From positions 682,001 through 746,000 of the forward strand of contig CANMFE010000002.1 of the NCBI GenBank assembly GCA_947497085.1: a stretch of DNA of 64,000 nt, in the 5' to 3' direction. A program made the position numbers and the translations under genes. This document shows, one piece after another, positions 27,119 to 37,194 of this stretch. The DNA comes from an uncultured Sphingomonadaceae bacterium (GTDB lineage: Bacteria; Pseudomonadota; Alphaproteobacteria; Sphingomonadales; Sphingomonadaceae). Numbering within the stretch: position 1 is the first letter of the stretch; each line of letters opens with the position of its first letter. A model generated the notes under the pieces. That model searched no databases and was not told the origin of the DNA. It saw only the letters and a list, made by a program, of their open reading frames with translations.

Positions 27119-27152
27119 GGGGGTCGTATTCTTGAAGGTACGGCCCCTTTTC
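27119..27152 (+). terminator. Terminator after sppA
   Basis: GGGGTCGTA, a ten-base loop, TACGGCCCC and a TTTT run; one G-T pair. A smaller hairpin (ACCACTTCGGTGGT) lies just before it. Confidence 0.75.
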
Positions 27153-27228
27153 CATGACGCGCCGCTATTGCCGCGCCTTCCCAACTTACGCATTTCCAAA
27201 TCAGGTGAAACCCGTTAGAGCGGGCGAT

Positions 27229-27624
27229 ATGACAAACGGCCTATCCCTTGCGCCCACTTTACTGGTGATGGCGGGCGGCGCATGCGGTGCGGCGCTGCGC
27301 TATCATCTGGGGCGTTTTTTGTTCCATGCAGCCGGACCGGGCCTTCCGTGGGGTACATTTGCCGCCAATATTATCGGTGGATTTGCCATGGGCGCGCTGG
27401 TTGGTCTGCTCGCGCGCAGCGACGTTTCCGCTGAGCCGTGGCGGCTGTTCCTAGGTGTGGGCCTGCTGAGCGGTTTTACGACATTTTCGGCATTCAGCCT
27501 GGAAACATTTGCCTTTATCGAACGCGGTGAATGGGGCATGGCTTTTGTCTATGCGCTGGCATCGGTTTTGGGCAGTGTGCTGGCCCTGTTTGCGGGCATA
27601 TATCTGATAAGGCAAATGGCATGA
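27229..27624 (+). CDS. crcB: Fluoride exporter CrcB/Fluc
   Basis: A 131-residue four-helix membrane protein that works as a double-barrelled dimer and lets fluoride leave the cell. Marked by GGACGAALRYHLGR, GTFAANIIGGFAMG (Asn of the pore), and GLLSGFTTFSAFSLET, in which GFTTFSTF-type residues line the pore. Start ATG 27229; a longer frame contains only non-membrane residues. Coupled to the following gene by an ATGA overlap. I see no fluoride riboswitch upstream. Confidence 0.95.
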   Translation: MTNGLSLAPTLLVMAGGACGAALRYHLGRFLFHAAGPGLPWGTFAANIIGGFAMGALVGLLARSDVSAEPWRLFLGVGLLSGFTTFSAFSLETFAFIERGEWGMAFVYALASVLGSVLALFAGIYLIRQMA

Positions 27625-28922
27625 GTGATATGGATAATAACGATGCTAGGCCTGAAAAACGCCATGACCTGATTGATGTACGTCAGTTCAGGGTTGCCGC
27701 CGATGATGACGGTATCCGGCTTGATCGGTGGTTCAAACGCAACCAGCCGCAGGTCAGTTTCAACATGGTGTCGCGCTGGGCACGTACCGGACAGATCCGG
27801 TTGGATGGCAAACGGGTAAGTCCCGGCGACCATATCCATGCGGGACAGACAATCCGTATGCCGCCCGCTGACCCAAAAGCGGGCAAAGGCCCCAAAAAAG
27901 AAGCCGCGCCGCTGTCCCCCGACCAGATTGAGTATATGCGCGACATGGTCATTCACCGCGATGACGCGGCGATAGTCATCAACAAGCCGCCGGGCCTTGC
28001 CACACAAGGGGGCAGCAAGACGAATACACATGTCGATGGCATGCTTGATGCACTGCGGTATGAAAGGGACGCAAAACCCAAGCTGGTGCACCGGCTCGAC
28101 AAGGATACCAGCGGGGTATTGCTGCTGGCGCGTAGTTCGGGGAATGCTGCGTTTTTCTCAAAGCGGTTTTCCGGGCGCAGCGCGCGCAAGATATACTGGG
28201 CACTTATCAAGGGCGTGCCTGAAATTACCGATGGCGTGATCGAACTGCCGCTTGCGAAACAGCCCGGATCGGGTGGCGAGAAAATGGTGGTGGACGAGGA
28301 AAACGGCCAGAGCGCCAAAACCCGCTACCGTATTATCGAACGCGCCGGGAACCGGGCAACATGGGTGGAATTACAGCCATTTACGGGCCGGACGCACCAG
28401 CTGCGCGTGCATATGGCGGCGATTGGGCATCCGATTATCGGCGATGGCAAATATGGCCTGAAAGAAGCGTATCTCCCGGGTGAAGTCAGTCGCAAGATGC
28501 ACCTGCACGCACGGCGGCTGCGCCTTGAGCACCCTGACGGTGTGCCGCTGGATGTGAAAGCCGGCCTGCCGCCGCATTTTGCCGAGACGATGGAACATCT
28601 GGGGTTCGACCTGGAGATTGGCGATTTGCCGCTGGAGGAAGATCAGCCGCCACCCAGCCGTGCAGATGAAAAGAAATATGCGCGCCAGCATGCCAAGCAA
28701 CTACGCCGTGACAAGCGCGGGGAAAGGCGCAAGCGCGGGGATGAAGGCCGGGGAAAACCCGTAAAGTCAGGCAAAACACCTGCCAAAGGCGGACGCGGCA
28801 AGCCGATAGGGAAAGGCGCAGGAAAGCCAAAAGGCAAACCCGGATTCGGGAAACCGGCGCGTGGCGGCAAGTCTGGTGGCAGACCGGGCGGTAAGCCGAC
28901 TGGCGGGCGGGGACGCCGCTGA
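27621..28922 (+). CDS. RluA-family 23S pseudouridine synthase, RluC-like, with long basic tail
   Basis: A 433-residue protein. Residues 14-95 are an S4 RNA-binding domain (RLDRWFKRNQPQVSFNMVSRW). Residues 110-310 are the catalytic domain, with active Asp in HRLDKDTSGVLLLAR and GRTHQLRVHMA. The RluC group modifies positions near 955, 2504 and 2580 of 23S rRNA. From residue about 350 the chain is a low-complexity Lys/Gly/Arg-rich tail of about 80 residues (KPVKSGKTPAKGGRGKP), likely an added RNA-binding arm. Overlaps the HAD gene downstream in spacing of a few bases. Confidence 0.92.
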   Translation: MSDMDNNDARPEKRHDLIDVRQFRVAADDDGIRLDRWFKRNQPQVSFNMVSRWARTGQIRLDGKRVSPGDHIHAGQTIRMPPADPKAGKGPKKEAAPLSPDQIEYMRDMVIHRDDAAIVINKPPGLATQGGSKTNTHVDGMLDALRYERDAKPKLVHRLDKDTSGVLLLARSSGNAAFFSKRFSGRSARKIYWALIKGVPEITDGVIELPLAKQPGSGGEKMVVDEENGQSAKTRYRIIERAGNRATWVELQPFTGRTHQLRVHMAAIGHPIIGDGKYGLKEAYLPGEVSRKMHLHARRLRLEHPDGVPLDVKAGLPPHFAETMEHLGFDLEIGDLPLEEDQPPPSRADEKKYARQHAKQLRRDKRGERRKRGDEGRGKPVKSGKTPAKGGRGKPIGKGAGKPKGKPGFGKPARGGKSGGRPGGKPTGGRGRR

Positions 28923-28923
28923 T

Positions 28924-29598
28924 ATGACTGTCAAACTCGCAATATTCGACTGTGATGGCACGATGGTCGATAGTCAGGCCAATATCTGCCGCGCGATGGA
29001 AGTGGCTTTTGATGCAGAAGAGCTCCCGGTACCCGACCATCATGTGACACGGCGGATTGTCGGTCTCTCGCTGAAAGAAGCGATGGCGGTGATGTTGCCT
29101 GATGGCGATGAGGCGCTGCACCACCGGCTGGCCGATCATTACAAGGCGGCATTTGTGCATCTGCGTGGTAGCGGGGCTATGCAGGAAGAACCGCTTTACG
29201 ACGGACTGGTGACGCTGTTTGACAGGCTTGAGGCAGCGGGCTGGCTGCTCGCGGTTGCCACCGGTAAGTCAGATCGCGGGCTTGCCATGGTTTTGCATCA
29301 CCACGGGCTGGAGGGACGTTTTGTGAGCCTGCAGACCGCTGACCGGCATCCATCCAAGCCACATCCCTCGATGATTGACCTTGCCATGGCGGATGCGGGT
29401 GCGGAGCGCGGCGGAACGGTGATGATTGGCGATACCAGCTATGATATGGAAATGGCCGTTAATGCGGGGGTCCGTGCCATTGGCGTGGACTGGGGTTATC
29501 ACGACACGCACGAACTGACAGCGACAGGCGCCGATGCAGTGGCGATGCAGATGGCTGACCTGTTTGATATATTGGAAGGAAAAGCGGATGCAGGATAA
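28924..29598 (+). CDS. HAD-superfamily phosphatase, phosphoglycolate phosphatase-like
   Basis: A 224-residue HAD hydrolase with all four motifs: FDCDGTMVDS (nucleophile and acid Asp), ATGKSDRG (motif II), KPHPSM (motif III Lys) and IGDTSYDMEMAVNAG (motif IV). The helical cap is of the Gph type. The substrate is unknown; phosphoglycolate or a small phosphosugar is usual. Start ATG 28924 follows the RluC stop at once and the gene overlaps the next small gene by eleven bases, so this is one operon. Confidence 0.88.
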   Translation: MTVKLAIFDCDGTMVDSQANICRAMEVAFDAEELPVPDHHVTRRIVGLSLKEAMAVMLPDGDEALHHRLADHYKAAFVHLRGSGAMQEEPLYDGLVTLFDRLEAAGWLLAVATGKSDRGLAMVLHHHGLEGRFVSLQTADRHPSKPHPSMIDLAMADAGAERGGTVMIGDTSYDMEMAVNAGVRAIGVDWGYHDTHELTATGADAVAMQMADLFDILEGKADAG

Positions 29599-29815
29599 TG
29601 ATACAACTGCGCAGACGCGCTTTGCCATCATCTCGCTGGTAAGGCTGGCGGGTACGATCATGGTGGCGATTGGTTTGCTTTCGGTTGCTCAGGCAATTGG
29701 CTGGATCCCGGCTGGTGTGGATTACGTTATTGTCATAATCGGCTTTTTTATGGCTTTTATCGCGCCGCGCCTGCTCGCGCGCCGGTGGCGTTCGCCCGAT
29801 ATGGATCAGGACTGA
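29588..29815 (+). CDS. Small two-helix membrane protein
   Basis: A 75-residue protein with two membrane helices (residues about 16-36 and 45-60; LAGTIMVAIGLLSVAQAIG and DYVIVIIGFFMAFIAP), a Gln/Asp-rich N-terminus and a basic C-terminal stretch. ATG 29588 is preceded by GGAAGG-like sequence within the end of the HAD gene. Family and role unknown. Its conserved place between the HAD phosphatase and ATP12 in the operon suggests a real gene. Confidence 0.75.
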   Translation: MQDNDTTAQTRFAIISLVRLAGTIMVAIGLLSVAQAIGWIPAGVDYVIVIIGFFMAFIAPRLLARRWRSPDMDQD

Positions 29816-29823
29816 GCAAACAC

Positions 29824-30521
29824 ATGAAACGTTTCTATAAGGATGTTGCCACTGCGGCGTCGGGTGATGGTTTTGCCATTCTTCTGGATAAACGACCGAT
29901 CAAAACGCCCGCACGTGCGGCGCTTATATTGCCAAATGCGGTACTGGCCGAAGCGGTTGCCGAAGAATGGCGCGCGCAGGGGGAAGAAATTGATCCGGCA
30001 TCGATGGCTATGACCGGTTTTGCCAATGCGGCGATAGACCGGGTCGCGCCGGACAGGGACGTATTTGCAAAGCCTATCGCCGCCTATGCCGAAACCGACA
30101 TGCTGTGTTACCGTGCAGAGGTTGGCGATCCGCAGGCAGAAAAGCAGAATGCCGAATGGGAACCACTGCTGCGTTGGGCAGAGCAAAGATATGATGTCGT
30201 CTTTACGCGCATCGCCGGCATTTCCTATAAGGACCAGCCCGCCGCCACGTTGGCGCGTATGTCAGAGGCCGTGCTGGCGCAGGATGATTTTACGCTTGCC
30301 GCGATGAACCCGCTCACGACAATTTCTGGCTCACTGGTCTGCACGCTGGCTTTACTGGAAGGCCAAATTGATACAGAGACGCTGTGGCCTATCGTCAATC
30401 TGGAAGAGCTATGGCAGGCAGAATTATGGGGTGAGGATGCTGAGGCATTGGCCACGCGCGAAGCAAACCGCATGAAATTTGAAGCTGCAGCCCGGTTTTG
30501 CGAATTGGCGCGCGAAACCGC

Positions 30522-30525
<4 letters not shown>
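29824..30525 (+). CDS. ATP12-family ATP synthase assembly chaperone
   Basis: A 233-residue ATP12 protein: start [11 protein letters not shown] followed by the typical [17 protein letters not shown] and [15 protein letters not shown], and [22 protein letters not shown]. In mitochondria ATP12 binds F1 alpha subunits before assembly; alphaproteobacterial copies are the ancestors of the mitochondrial protein. Its presence supports an alphaproteobacterial host. It is the last gene of the crcB-rluC-HAD operon and its end overlaps the serine hydrolase tail to tail. Confidence 0.92.
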
Positions 30526-31745
<1,220 letters not shown>

Positions 31746-31768
31746 TGCACATATTCTCCTTGGGAAAC

Positions 31769-31852
31769 GTCATGTACTCCTGCAGAAGCAGGAGTCCAGG
31801 GCGAACTTACACGTCGTCGCTCTGGATTCCTGCTTTCGCAGGAATACGGGGA
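31769..31852. repeat. Palindromic intergenic repeat
   Basis: Two hairpins, CTCCTGCAGAAGCAGGAG and TTCCTGCTTTCGCAGGAA, face each other with TCCAGAG-type inner arms. It belongs to the 'TCATTCC...GGAATGAC' group of sphingomonad repeats found in other gaps of this window. Confidence 0.65.
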
Positions 31853-31877
31853 TATAGTTTTGCATTACACGATGAAA

Positions 31878-32672
31878 TCAAGCCGCGGTTTCGCCAAATT
31901 TCTGTTTGCTGAAAGGGTGCGAGCTCGACAGACCGCCATCTACGACAAGCGCATGGCCATTCACATAGGAAGAGTCGTCGGATGCGAGAAACAATGCCGC
32001 ATTGGCGATTTCAATCGGCTCGCCGCCGCGGCGCATCGGGTTGAGCTGTCCCACTTTGTCCTCAAGCCCGCGTTCGCGCACCATTTTGTACATGAACTCG
32101 GTCATGCCGGTTTCAATCAGGCCAGGACAAATCGCGTTGCAGCGAATATTGCTGCCCGAAAGCTGCTGCGCACCGATACGGACCAGATTAACCACACCCG
32201 CCTTGGACGCGGTATAGGCGGGGCCGCCCGCGCCGGAACGAAGCCCGGCGACGCTGGCGGTACAAATAATCGAACCGCCATGACCCTTATCAGCCATCGC
32301 CTTGCCGGCATGTTTGATGGCGAGGAACGGCCCAATCAGGTTAATGCGCAGGATTTCTTCCCATTCCTCAACGCTCTGGTCGAATATTCCGTCAAACCCG
32401 CCGGAAATGCCCGCATTGGCAAAGAAGATATGCAGATCACCGTGTAGCTCAAGAGCTTTGGCGACCAGCGCCTGTACATCTTCTTCGCTGCCCGCATCGC
32501 AGGTCATGGCGGTTATGGCCTCGGGGTTTTCAGCAGCGGTATCGTTTACCTTGTCCGTAATATCGGCGGCGATGACCTTTGCGCCCTTTTCGGCGAACAG
32601 CAACGCGGACGCGCGTCCAATGCCGCTGCCTGCGCCGGTCACAATGGCTATTTTTCCGGTTAGATCGGTCAT
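31878..32672 (-). CDS. SDR-family oxidoreductase
   Basis: A 264-residue classical short-chain dehydrogenase: NAD(P) site [13 protein letters not shown] motif in FFANAGISG, catalytic Ser (ICTASVAGL) and YTASKAGV (Tyr-x3-Lys). D in VIAADITD suggests NAD preference. Stop and start are adjacent to the next SDR gene (one base apart), so both are in one operon with the kinase, alcohol dehydrogenase and acyl-CoA dehydrogenase upstream. Likely oxidises a hydroxyacyl-CoA or alcohol in that pathway; the exact substrate is unknown. Confidence 0.9.
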   Translation of the reverse strand: MTDLTGKIAIVTGAGSGIGRASALLFAEKGAKVIAADITDKVNDTAAENPEAITAMTCDAGSEEDVQALVAKALELHGDLHIFFANAGISGGFDGIFDQSVEEWEEILRINLIGPFLAIKHAGKAMADKGHGGSIICTASVAGLRSGAGGPAYTASKAGVVNLVRIGAQQLSGSNIRCNAICPGLIETGMTEFMYKMVRERGLEDKVGQLNPMRRGGEPIEIANAALFLASDDSSYVNGHALVVDGGLSSSHPFSKQKFGETAA

Positions 32673-33449
32673 TTACAGTCCTCCTGTAATGGTTGTGCCG
32701 CCGTCAATCACCATCGATTGCCCGGTCATGAATTTCGATGCATCGGATGCCAGAAATACCGCGGCGCCTGCAATTTCCGATGGTTCGCCAATGCGGCGCA
32801 GTGGAATAGAGCTCTCGACATGCGCCATCAGCTTCGGGTTTTCCCACAGCGCGCGTGCAAAATCAGTTTTGATAATGCCCGGTGCAATGCAGTTTACGCG
32901 CACGCCGTCAGGCCCATATTCGGCGGCGAGGTTCCGGGCGAGCTGGAAATCTGCCGCCTTGGATATGTTATACGCGCCAATAGTGGTGCTGGACACCATA
33001 CCACCGATCGACGAGACCAATATGATCGAGCCTTCGCCGCGTTCGCGCATTTCCGGTGCCACCATCTGGATCAGCCAGTGGTTGGAAATAATGTTATTGT
33101 CGAGGATCTTGCGGAACTGTTCATCGGCAATGCCGTCCATCGGCCCGTAATAGGGATTGGATGCGGCGTTGCAGACGAGGATGTCAATCTGCCCGAATGA
33201 TTTGCGCGTTTCATTGACCAGGTTTTGCAGACCATCCTTGTCGGAAATATTGCAGGCAATGGCAATCGCAGTGCCATCGCCATATTTCCCGTTGATTGCA
33301 GCGGCTGCGGCATCACACGCATCCTGCTTGCGGCTGGAGATAACAATCTTTGCGCCCTGCGCGGCCATTTCATGCGCGGTGGCGAGGCCAATGCCGCGTG
33401 AAGAGCCGGTGATAAGGGCGGTTTTGCCGGTTAGGTCGAATTGGGACAT
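32673..33449 (-). CDS. SDR-family oxidoreductase, second copy
   Basis: A 258-residue classical SDR with TGSSRGIGLATA, VCNAASN (in the NAG position the Gly is replaced by Ala-Ser), catalytic Ser (LVSSIGGM) and YNISKAADF. S/R in the region after strand 2 (VISSRKQDA) suggests NADP use. It is moderately similar to the preceding gene product and probably takes another step in the same pathway. A palindromic repeat separates it from the kinase gene upstream. Confidence 0.9.
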   Translation of the reverse strand: MSQFDLTGKTALITGSSRGIGLATAHEMAAQGAKIVISSRKQDACDAAAAAINGKYGDGTAIAIACNISDKDGLQNLVNETRKSFGQIDILVCNAASNPYYGPMDGIADEQFRKILDNNIISNHWLIQMVAPEMRERGEGSIILVSSIGGMVSSTTIGAYNISKAADFQLARNLAAEYGPDGVRVNCIAPGIIKTDFARALWENPKLMAHVESSIPLRRIGEPSEIAGAAVFLASDASKFMTGQSMVIDGGTTITGGL

Positions 33450-33469
33450 AATTCACACTTTCTATTCAT

Positions 33470-33597
33470 CGTCATTCCCGCGAATGGGGAGCCTTTGTCA
33501 GTCTCGCGCTAGGTTGCAGGAGATTCCCGTTTTGAGCTTCGCTCAAGTTTATCCTGAGCGGCTGCTGCAAGCAGACAGCCGAAAGGCGGGAATGACG
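33470..33597. repeat. Palindromic repeat with GTCATTCCCG / CGGGAATGAC ends
   Basis: Outer arms GTCATTCCCGC and GCGGGAATGAC enclose further short hairpins, among them GAGCTTCGCTC. It is a member of the intergenic repeat family and lies inside the catabolic operon, between the SDR and the kinase. Confidence 0.7.
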
Positions 33598-33603
33598 TTT
33601 ATG

Positions 33604-34671
33604 CTAATCCTTTGCGCCCGCTTTCTTTGCGAATGTCCATGCCGCCTGTGCCAGCGGTGCGACGCGTTCTGCCATGGTCGCGGCCTGCGCGCTGGATGCG
33701 GTGCCGTCGATCACGCGTTTCTTGATGCCCTGCAAAATCGCGGCGATGCGGAACAGGTTATAGGCCATATACCAATCCATGGGCGGCACTTCGCTCAGCT
33801 TCGCATGTTCGATATACAGGCCCTGTGCTTCCTGCATGGTCGGGATGCCAAGGCTCTCGACATCCACGCCGAGAAGGCCATTGCGGCCCTCGGCGGGCTG
33901 TATCCAGCTCATCAGGAAATAGCTGAGATCGGCAATCGGATCACCCAGCGTCGAGAGTTCCCAGTCGAGCAGGGCAATGACTTTGGGCTGGTCTTTTGCA
34001 AAAATCATATTGTCGATCCGGTAATCGCCGTGTGCGATGCCGAACCCTTTCTGTTCAGGCAGGGTGGTGGGCAACCATTCAATCAGCTTGTCCATTTCCG
34101 GCAAGGTTTCGGTTTCGGAAAGCCTATACTGTTTCGACCAGCGTGCTGTTTGCCGCGCGCAATAATTGCCGGGTTTGCCATAACCCGCAAGGCCGATTTT
34201 TTCAGGATCATAGCTGTGCAGTTTTGCGAGCGTCTCTATCATCTGGTGATAGATCGCCGTGCGTTCTTCACTCGTTTGCTTGGGCAATGTGCCATCCCAA
34301 TAGGCGACACCATCGCTGAAATCCATGACGTAGAACATGGAGCCGATAACACTGTCATCCTCGCACAGCCCGAACTGACGCGATACCGGAAAGCCTTGCG
34401 CATAAAGCGCCGACTGCACTTTATATTCGCGGTCCACGGCATGGGCGGAAGGCAGCAATTTGCCGAAAGGCTTGCGGCGCAGCACATAGGAACTGCCTGG
34501 CGTATCAACGCGGTATGTGGGATTGGACTGACCGCCCTTGAATTTGGACAGGGTCAGCGGGCCTGCAAACCCTTCCACATTTTCCTGCATCCAGCTGGTC
34601 AGCCTGGCTTCATCCAATTTGTCTTTGTCGGGCACATCCATTGTGCCGGTCATTTCCTTATCGGCGTCCAT
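33604..34671 (-). CDS. APH-family kinase, ACAD10/11 N-terminal-domain type
   Basis: A 355-residue aminoglycoside phosphotransferase-fold kinase. Key segments: KGGQSNPTYRV, YVLRRKPFGKLLPSAHAVDREY (ATP-binding Lys region), VIGSMFYVMDFSDG, IAHGDYRIDNMIF (catalytic loop Asp) and ALLDWELSTLGDP. These closely resemble the kinase domain of human ACAD11, and of bacterial LvaA, which phosphorylate a 4-hydroxyacyl-CoA. The matching dehydrogenase (35765-37051) is two genes away, so the fused eukaryotic protein appears here as separate genes. This is not an antibiotic-resistance kinase. Confidence 0.88.
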   Translation of the reverse strand: MDADKEMTGTMDVPDKDKLDEARLTSWMQENVEGFAGPLTLSKFKGGQSNPTYRVDTPGSSYVLRRKPFGKLLPSAHAVDREYKVQSALYAQGFPVSRQFGLCEDDSVIGSMFYVMDFSDGVAYWDGTLPKQTSEERTAIYHQMIETLAKLHSYDPEKIGLAGYGKPGNYCARQTARWSKQYRLSETETLPEMDKLIEWLPTTLPEQKGFGIAHGDYRIDNMIFAKDQPKVIALLDWELSTLGDPIADLSYFLMSWIQPAEGRNGLLGVDVESLGIPTMQEAQGLYIEHAKLSEVPPMDWYMAYNLFRIAAILQGIKKRVIDGTASSAQAATMAERVAPLAQAAWTFAKKAGAKD

Positions 34672-34685
34672 GTGGGAAGGTCCTT

Positions 34686-35768
34686 TCAGTCAAATATTAT
34701 GACAGAGCGGGCATCGCCGCCCGCGCGCAATTTATCAAAACCGGTGTTTATGTCGTTCAGCGTGATGCGTTCGGCAATGATGGTGTCGAGATCAAGCTGC
34801 CCATTCAGATAGAAATGCGCAAGTTTCGGCATATCAACCTGAAAATGGGTGCTGCCCATGAGCGAGCCTTTGAGTGTTTTACCGCTAAGCAGTGTGGGGC
34901 CGTGGAGCGTCACCATTTTACCGGGCGCAATCATGCCTACAATCGTGGCCTGCCCACCGCGTTTGGCGATGGCCCATGCAAGCTCCGCCGTTTCCGGGCG
35001 GCCTACCGCTTCAATTGCATAATCGACACCGCCGCCTGTCGCCGCAATTACCTGTTTGCCGACATCTTGCCCGGCCGCATCAAACACATGGGTTGCGCCC
35101 ATTTTCAGCGCAAGGTCGCGTTTGGCGGGGACCAGATCAATGGCAATGATAGTCTTCGCACCCGCAATTTTTGCGGCGTTGATAGCGGAAAGGCCGATCC
35201 CGCCCGCGCCCACAATGGCAACGCTTTCACCGGGCTTTAGTTTGCTGTCGTTAAACACCGCGCCTGCACCAGTAATAACAGCGCAGCCTAGCAGCGCAGC
35301 CCGATCAAACGGCATAGCCTTATCAATGCCGACACAGGCATTTTCATGCACCAGCATTTTTTCGGCAAAGGCGGAGAGGTTGAGAAACTGATGAACCGTC
35401 TCGCCGCCCATGGTGAGCTTGGGCGGCTTGTCATCGCCGCGTTTGGTGGACGGATCCTGACACAGGCTCTGCTGTCCGCCCGCACACAGCTCACAGCTTC
35501 CGCAAAAAGGTGCGAGAAAGGTGACCACATGGTCGCCGGGCGCGACATGGCGTACATCTGCGCCCACAGCTTCCACTATGCCCGCCGCTTCGTGACCCGG
35601 GATAGTGGGCATCAGTGTGGGATAAACACCGTCGATAAAATGCAGGTCTGACCGGCAAAGCCCCACCGCCTTGGTGCGGATCAGGACTTCGCGAGGACCG
35701 GGCGCATCTATGCCGACATCACATATTTCAAGTGGCTGCCCCGCTTCTTTCAGGACAGCCGCTTTCAC
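34686..35768 (-). CDS. Zinc-dependent alcohol dehydrogenase (class III-like MDR)
   Basis: A 360-residue medium-chain dehydrogenase. Catalytic zinc ligands are in [10 protein letters not shown] and [12 protein letters not shown]; the structural zinc site is [15 protein letters not shown]. The NAD-binding Gly-rich motif is [14 protein letters not shown], with IAIDLVPAK after it, indicating NAD. The GTG start overlaps the acyl-CoA dehydrogenase stop (GTGA), so translation is coupled. It probably oxidises a primary or secondary alcohol feeding the pathway. Confidence 0.9.
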   Translation of the reverse strand: MKAAVLKEAGQPLEICDVGIDAPGPREVLIRTKAVGLCRSDLHFIDGVYPTLMPTIPGHEAAGIVEAVGADVRHVAPGDHVVTFLAPFCGSCELCAGGQQSLCQDPSTKRGDDKPPKLTMGGETVHQFLNLSAFAEKMLVHENACVGIDKAMPFDRAALLGCAVITGAGAVFNDSKLKPGESVAIVGAGGIGLSAINAAKIAGAKTIIAIDLVPAKRDLALKMGATHVFDAAGQDVGKQVIAATGGGVDYAIEAVGRPETAELAWAIAKRGGQATIVGMIAPGKMVTLHGPTLLSGKTLKGSLMGSTHFQVDMPKLAHFYLNGQLDLDTIIAERITLNDINTGFDKLRAGGDARSVIIFD

Positions 35769-37051
35769 CGCGTTGCTCCCATATCGCCGGATGAGACAGT
35801 GTTGTCGCTGTCCGGGCCATATTTGCCGAATTCCATGCGCGCAATCGAGCGGTTATGCACTTCATCGGGGCCATCGGCGAGGCGCAGGGTGCGCTGTCCG
35901 GCATACATGGAGGCGAGTCCGGCGTCAGAAGACACGCCCGCACCGCCAAATGCCTGTATCGCATCGTCGATAATCTGCAGCGCCATATTGGGTGCCTGTA
36001 CCTTGATCATCGCGATTTCGGCCTTGGCATGCTTGTTGCCGACCTTGTCCATCATGTCCGCCGCTTTCAGGCAGAGCAGGCGGGTCATTTCAATGTCAAT
36101 GCGGGCGCGGGCCACACGCTGTTCCCAGATGCTGTGCTCGGCAATAGTCTTGCCGAAAGCGACACGCGATTGCAGGCGGCGGCACATTTTTTCCAGCGCT
36201 TCTTCGGCGGCGCCCACTGTGCGCATGCAATGGTGGATACGGCCTGGCCCGAGGCGACCTTGTGCAATCTCGAACCCGCGCCCTTCGCCCAGCAGGATAT
36301 TTGATGCAGGGATTCGCACGTCTTTTAGTTCGATTTCCATATGGCCATGCGGCGCGTCGTCATAACCGAAAACGGGCAGGTGGCGCAAAATGGTTACGCC
36401 CGGCGCATCCATTGGCATGATGACCATGGATTGCTGCTGATGACGCTTGGCCTCGAAATCTGTCTTGCCCATCAAAATGGTGACCTTGCAGCGCGGATCA
36501 CCTGCGCCCGATGACCACCATTTGCGGCCATTAATGACATATTCGTCGCCTTCGCGGCGGATCGACGTTTCGATATTGGTGGCGTCCGATGATGCGACTG
36601 CAGGCTCGGTCATCAAGAATGCGGAGCGGATTTCGCCTTCCATCAGCGGTTTCAGCCACTGGTCCTTATGCTCGCGGCTGCCATAACGGTGGAACACTTC
36701 CATATTGCCGGTGTCGGGCGCTGAGCAGTTGAACACTTCCGAAGCCCAACCAATCCGGCCCATTTCTTCTGCGCACAGTGCATATTCCAGGTTGGTAAGA
36801 CCGGGGCCATCAAATTCGAAACTGTCATCAACATGCACCAGATTCGGGTTGGATGGCGGCATGAACAGGTTCCAGATGCCCTGTGCCTTGGCGCGTTCCT
36901 TTTCCTCCTCGATGACGGGCAATACTTTCCAGCGGTCGCCTTCGGCCTGCTGTGCATCATAATCACCCATGCGCGGGCGGACATGCGCCTCGATAAAATC
37001 GCGCACGCGGTCACGCCAATATTGCTGCCGTTCGGTAAGATCGAATTCCAT
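35765..37051 (-). CDS. Acyl-CoA dehydrogenase, ACAD10/11 C-terminal-domain type
   Basis: A 428-residue FAD enzyme. It carries [39 protein letters not shown] and [19 protein letters not shown], all of which match the dehydrogenase part of human ACAD11. In ACAD11 and bacterial LvaC this domain removes phosphate from a 4-phosphoacyl-CoA and forms an enoyl-CoA, rather than acting as a simple dehydrogenase. With the adjacent kinase this suggests breakdown of 4-hydroxy acids. First gene of the leftward operon. Confidence 0.9.
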   Translation of the reverse strand: MEFDLTERQQYWRDRVRDFIEAHVRPRMGDYDAQQAEGDRWKVLPVIEEEKERAKAQGIWNLFMPPSNPNLVHVDDSFEFDGPGLTNLEYALCAEEMGRIGWASEVFNCSAPDTGNMEVFHRYGSREHKDQWLKPLMEGEIRSAFLMTEPAVASSDATNIETSIRREGDEYVINGRKWWSSGAGDPRCKVTILMGKTDFEAKRHQQQSMVIMPMDAPGVTILRHLPVFGYDDAPHGHMEIELKDVRIPASNILLGEGRGFEIAQGRLGPGRIHHCMRTVGAAEEALEKMCRRLQSRVAFGKTIAEHSIWEQRVARARIDIEMTRLLCLKAADMMDKVGNKHAKAEIAMIKVQAPNMALQIIDDAIQAFGGAGVSSDAGLASMYAGQRTLRLADGPDEVHNRSIARMEFGKYGPDSDNTVSSGDMGATR

Positions 37052-37096
37052 GTGATATGCTCCTGCTCGCTCAAGGGGACTCAGCGCATGCGCTGT

Positions 37097-37112
37097 TTAA
37101 TCGTGTGATTAA
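37097..37112 (-). promoter_or_regulatory. Palindromic operator upstream of the ACAD11-like operon
   Basis: TTAATC-GTGT-GATTAA is a perfect inverted repeat 45 bases before the ATG of the first gene of the leftward operon. On the minus strand it reads GTTAATCACACGATTAAA, and a related copy lies before the rightward gene at 38804 (see 38749-38769). Confidence 0.65.
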
Positions 37113-37194
37113 CTTGTGTCACTTATCGGACGCGATTTCCACCCCCAACTATCAATGACGTGAGAATATTGTGCTTTGGGTGGTTCTGCTTCCG

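Noticed and set aside
27150-27228. A fluoride riboswitch upstream of crcB
   Set aside because: The short leader shows no crcB-motif pseudoknot pattern; only the sppA terminator is seen.
33157-34812. A 551-residue open frame opposite the APH-like kinase and SDR
   Set aside because: It spans the end of one gene, a palindromic repeat and another gene on the opposite strand, which a real gene would not.
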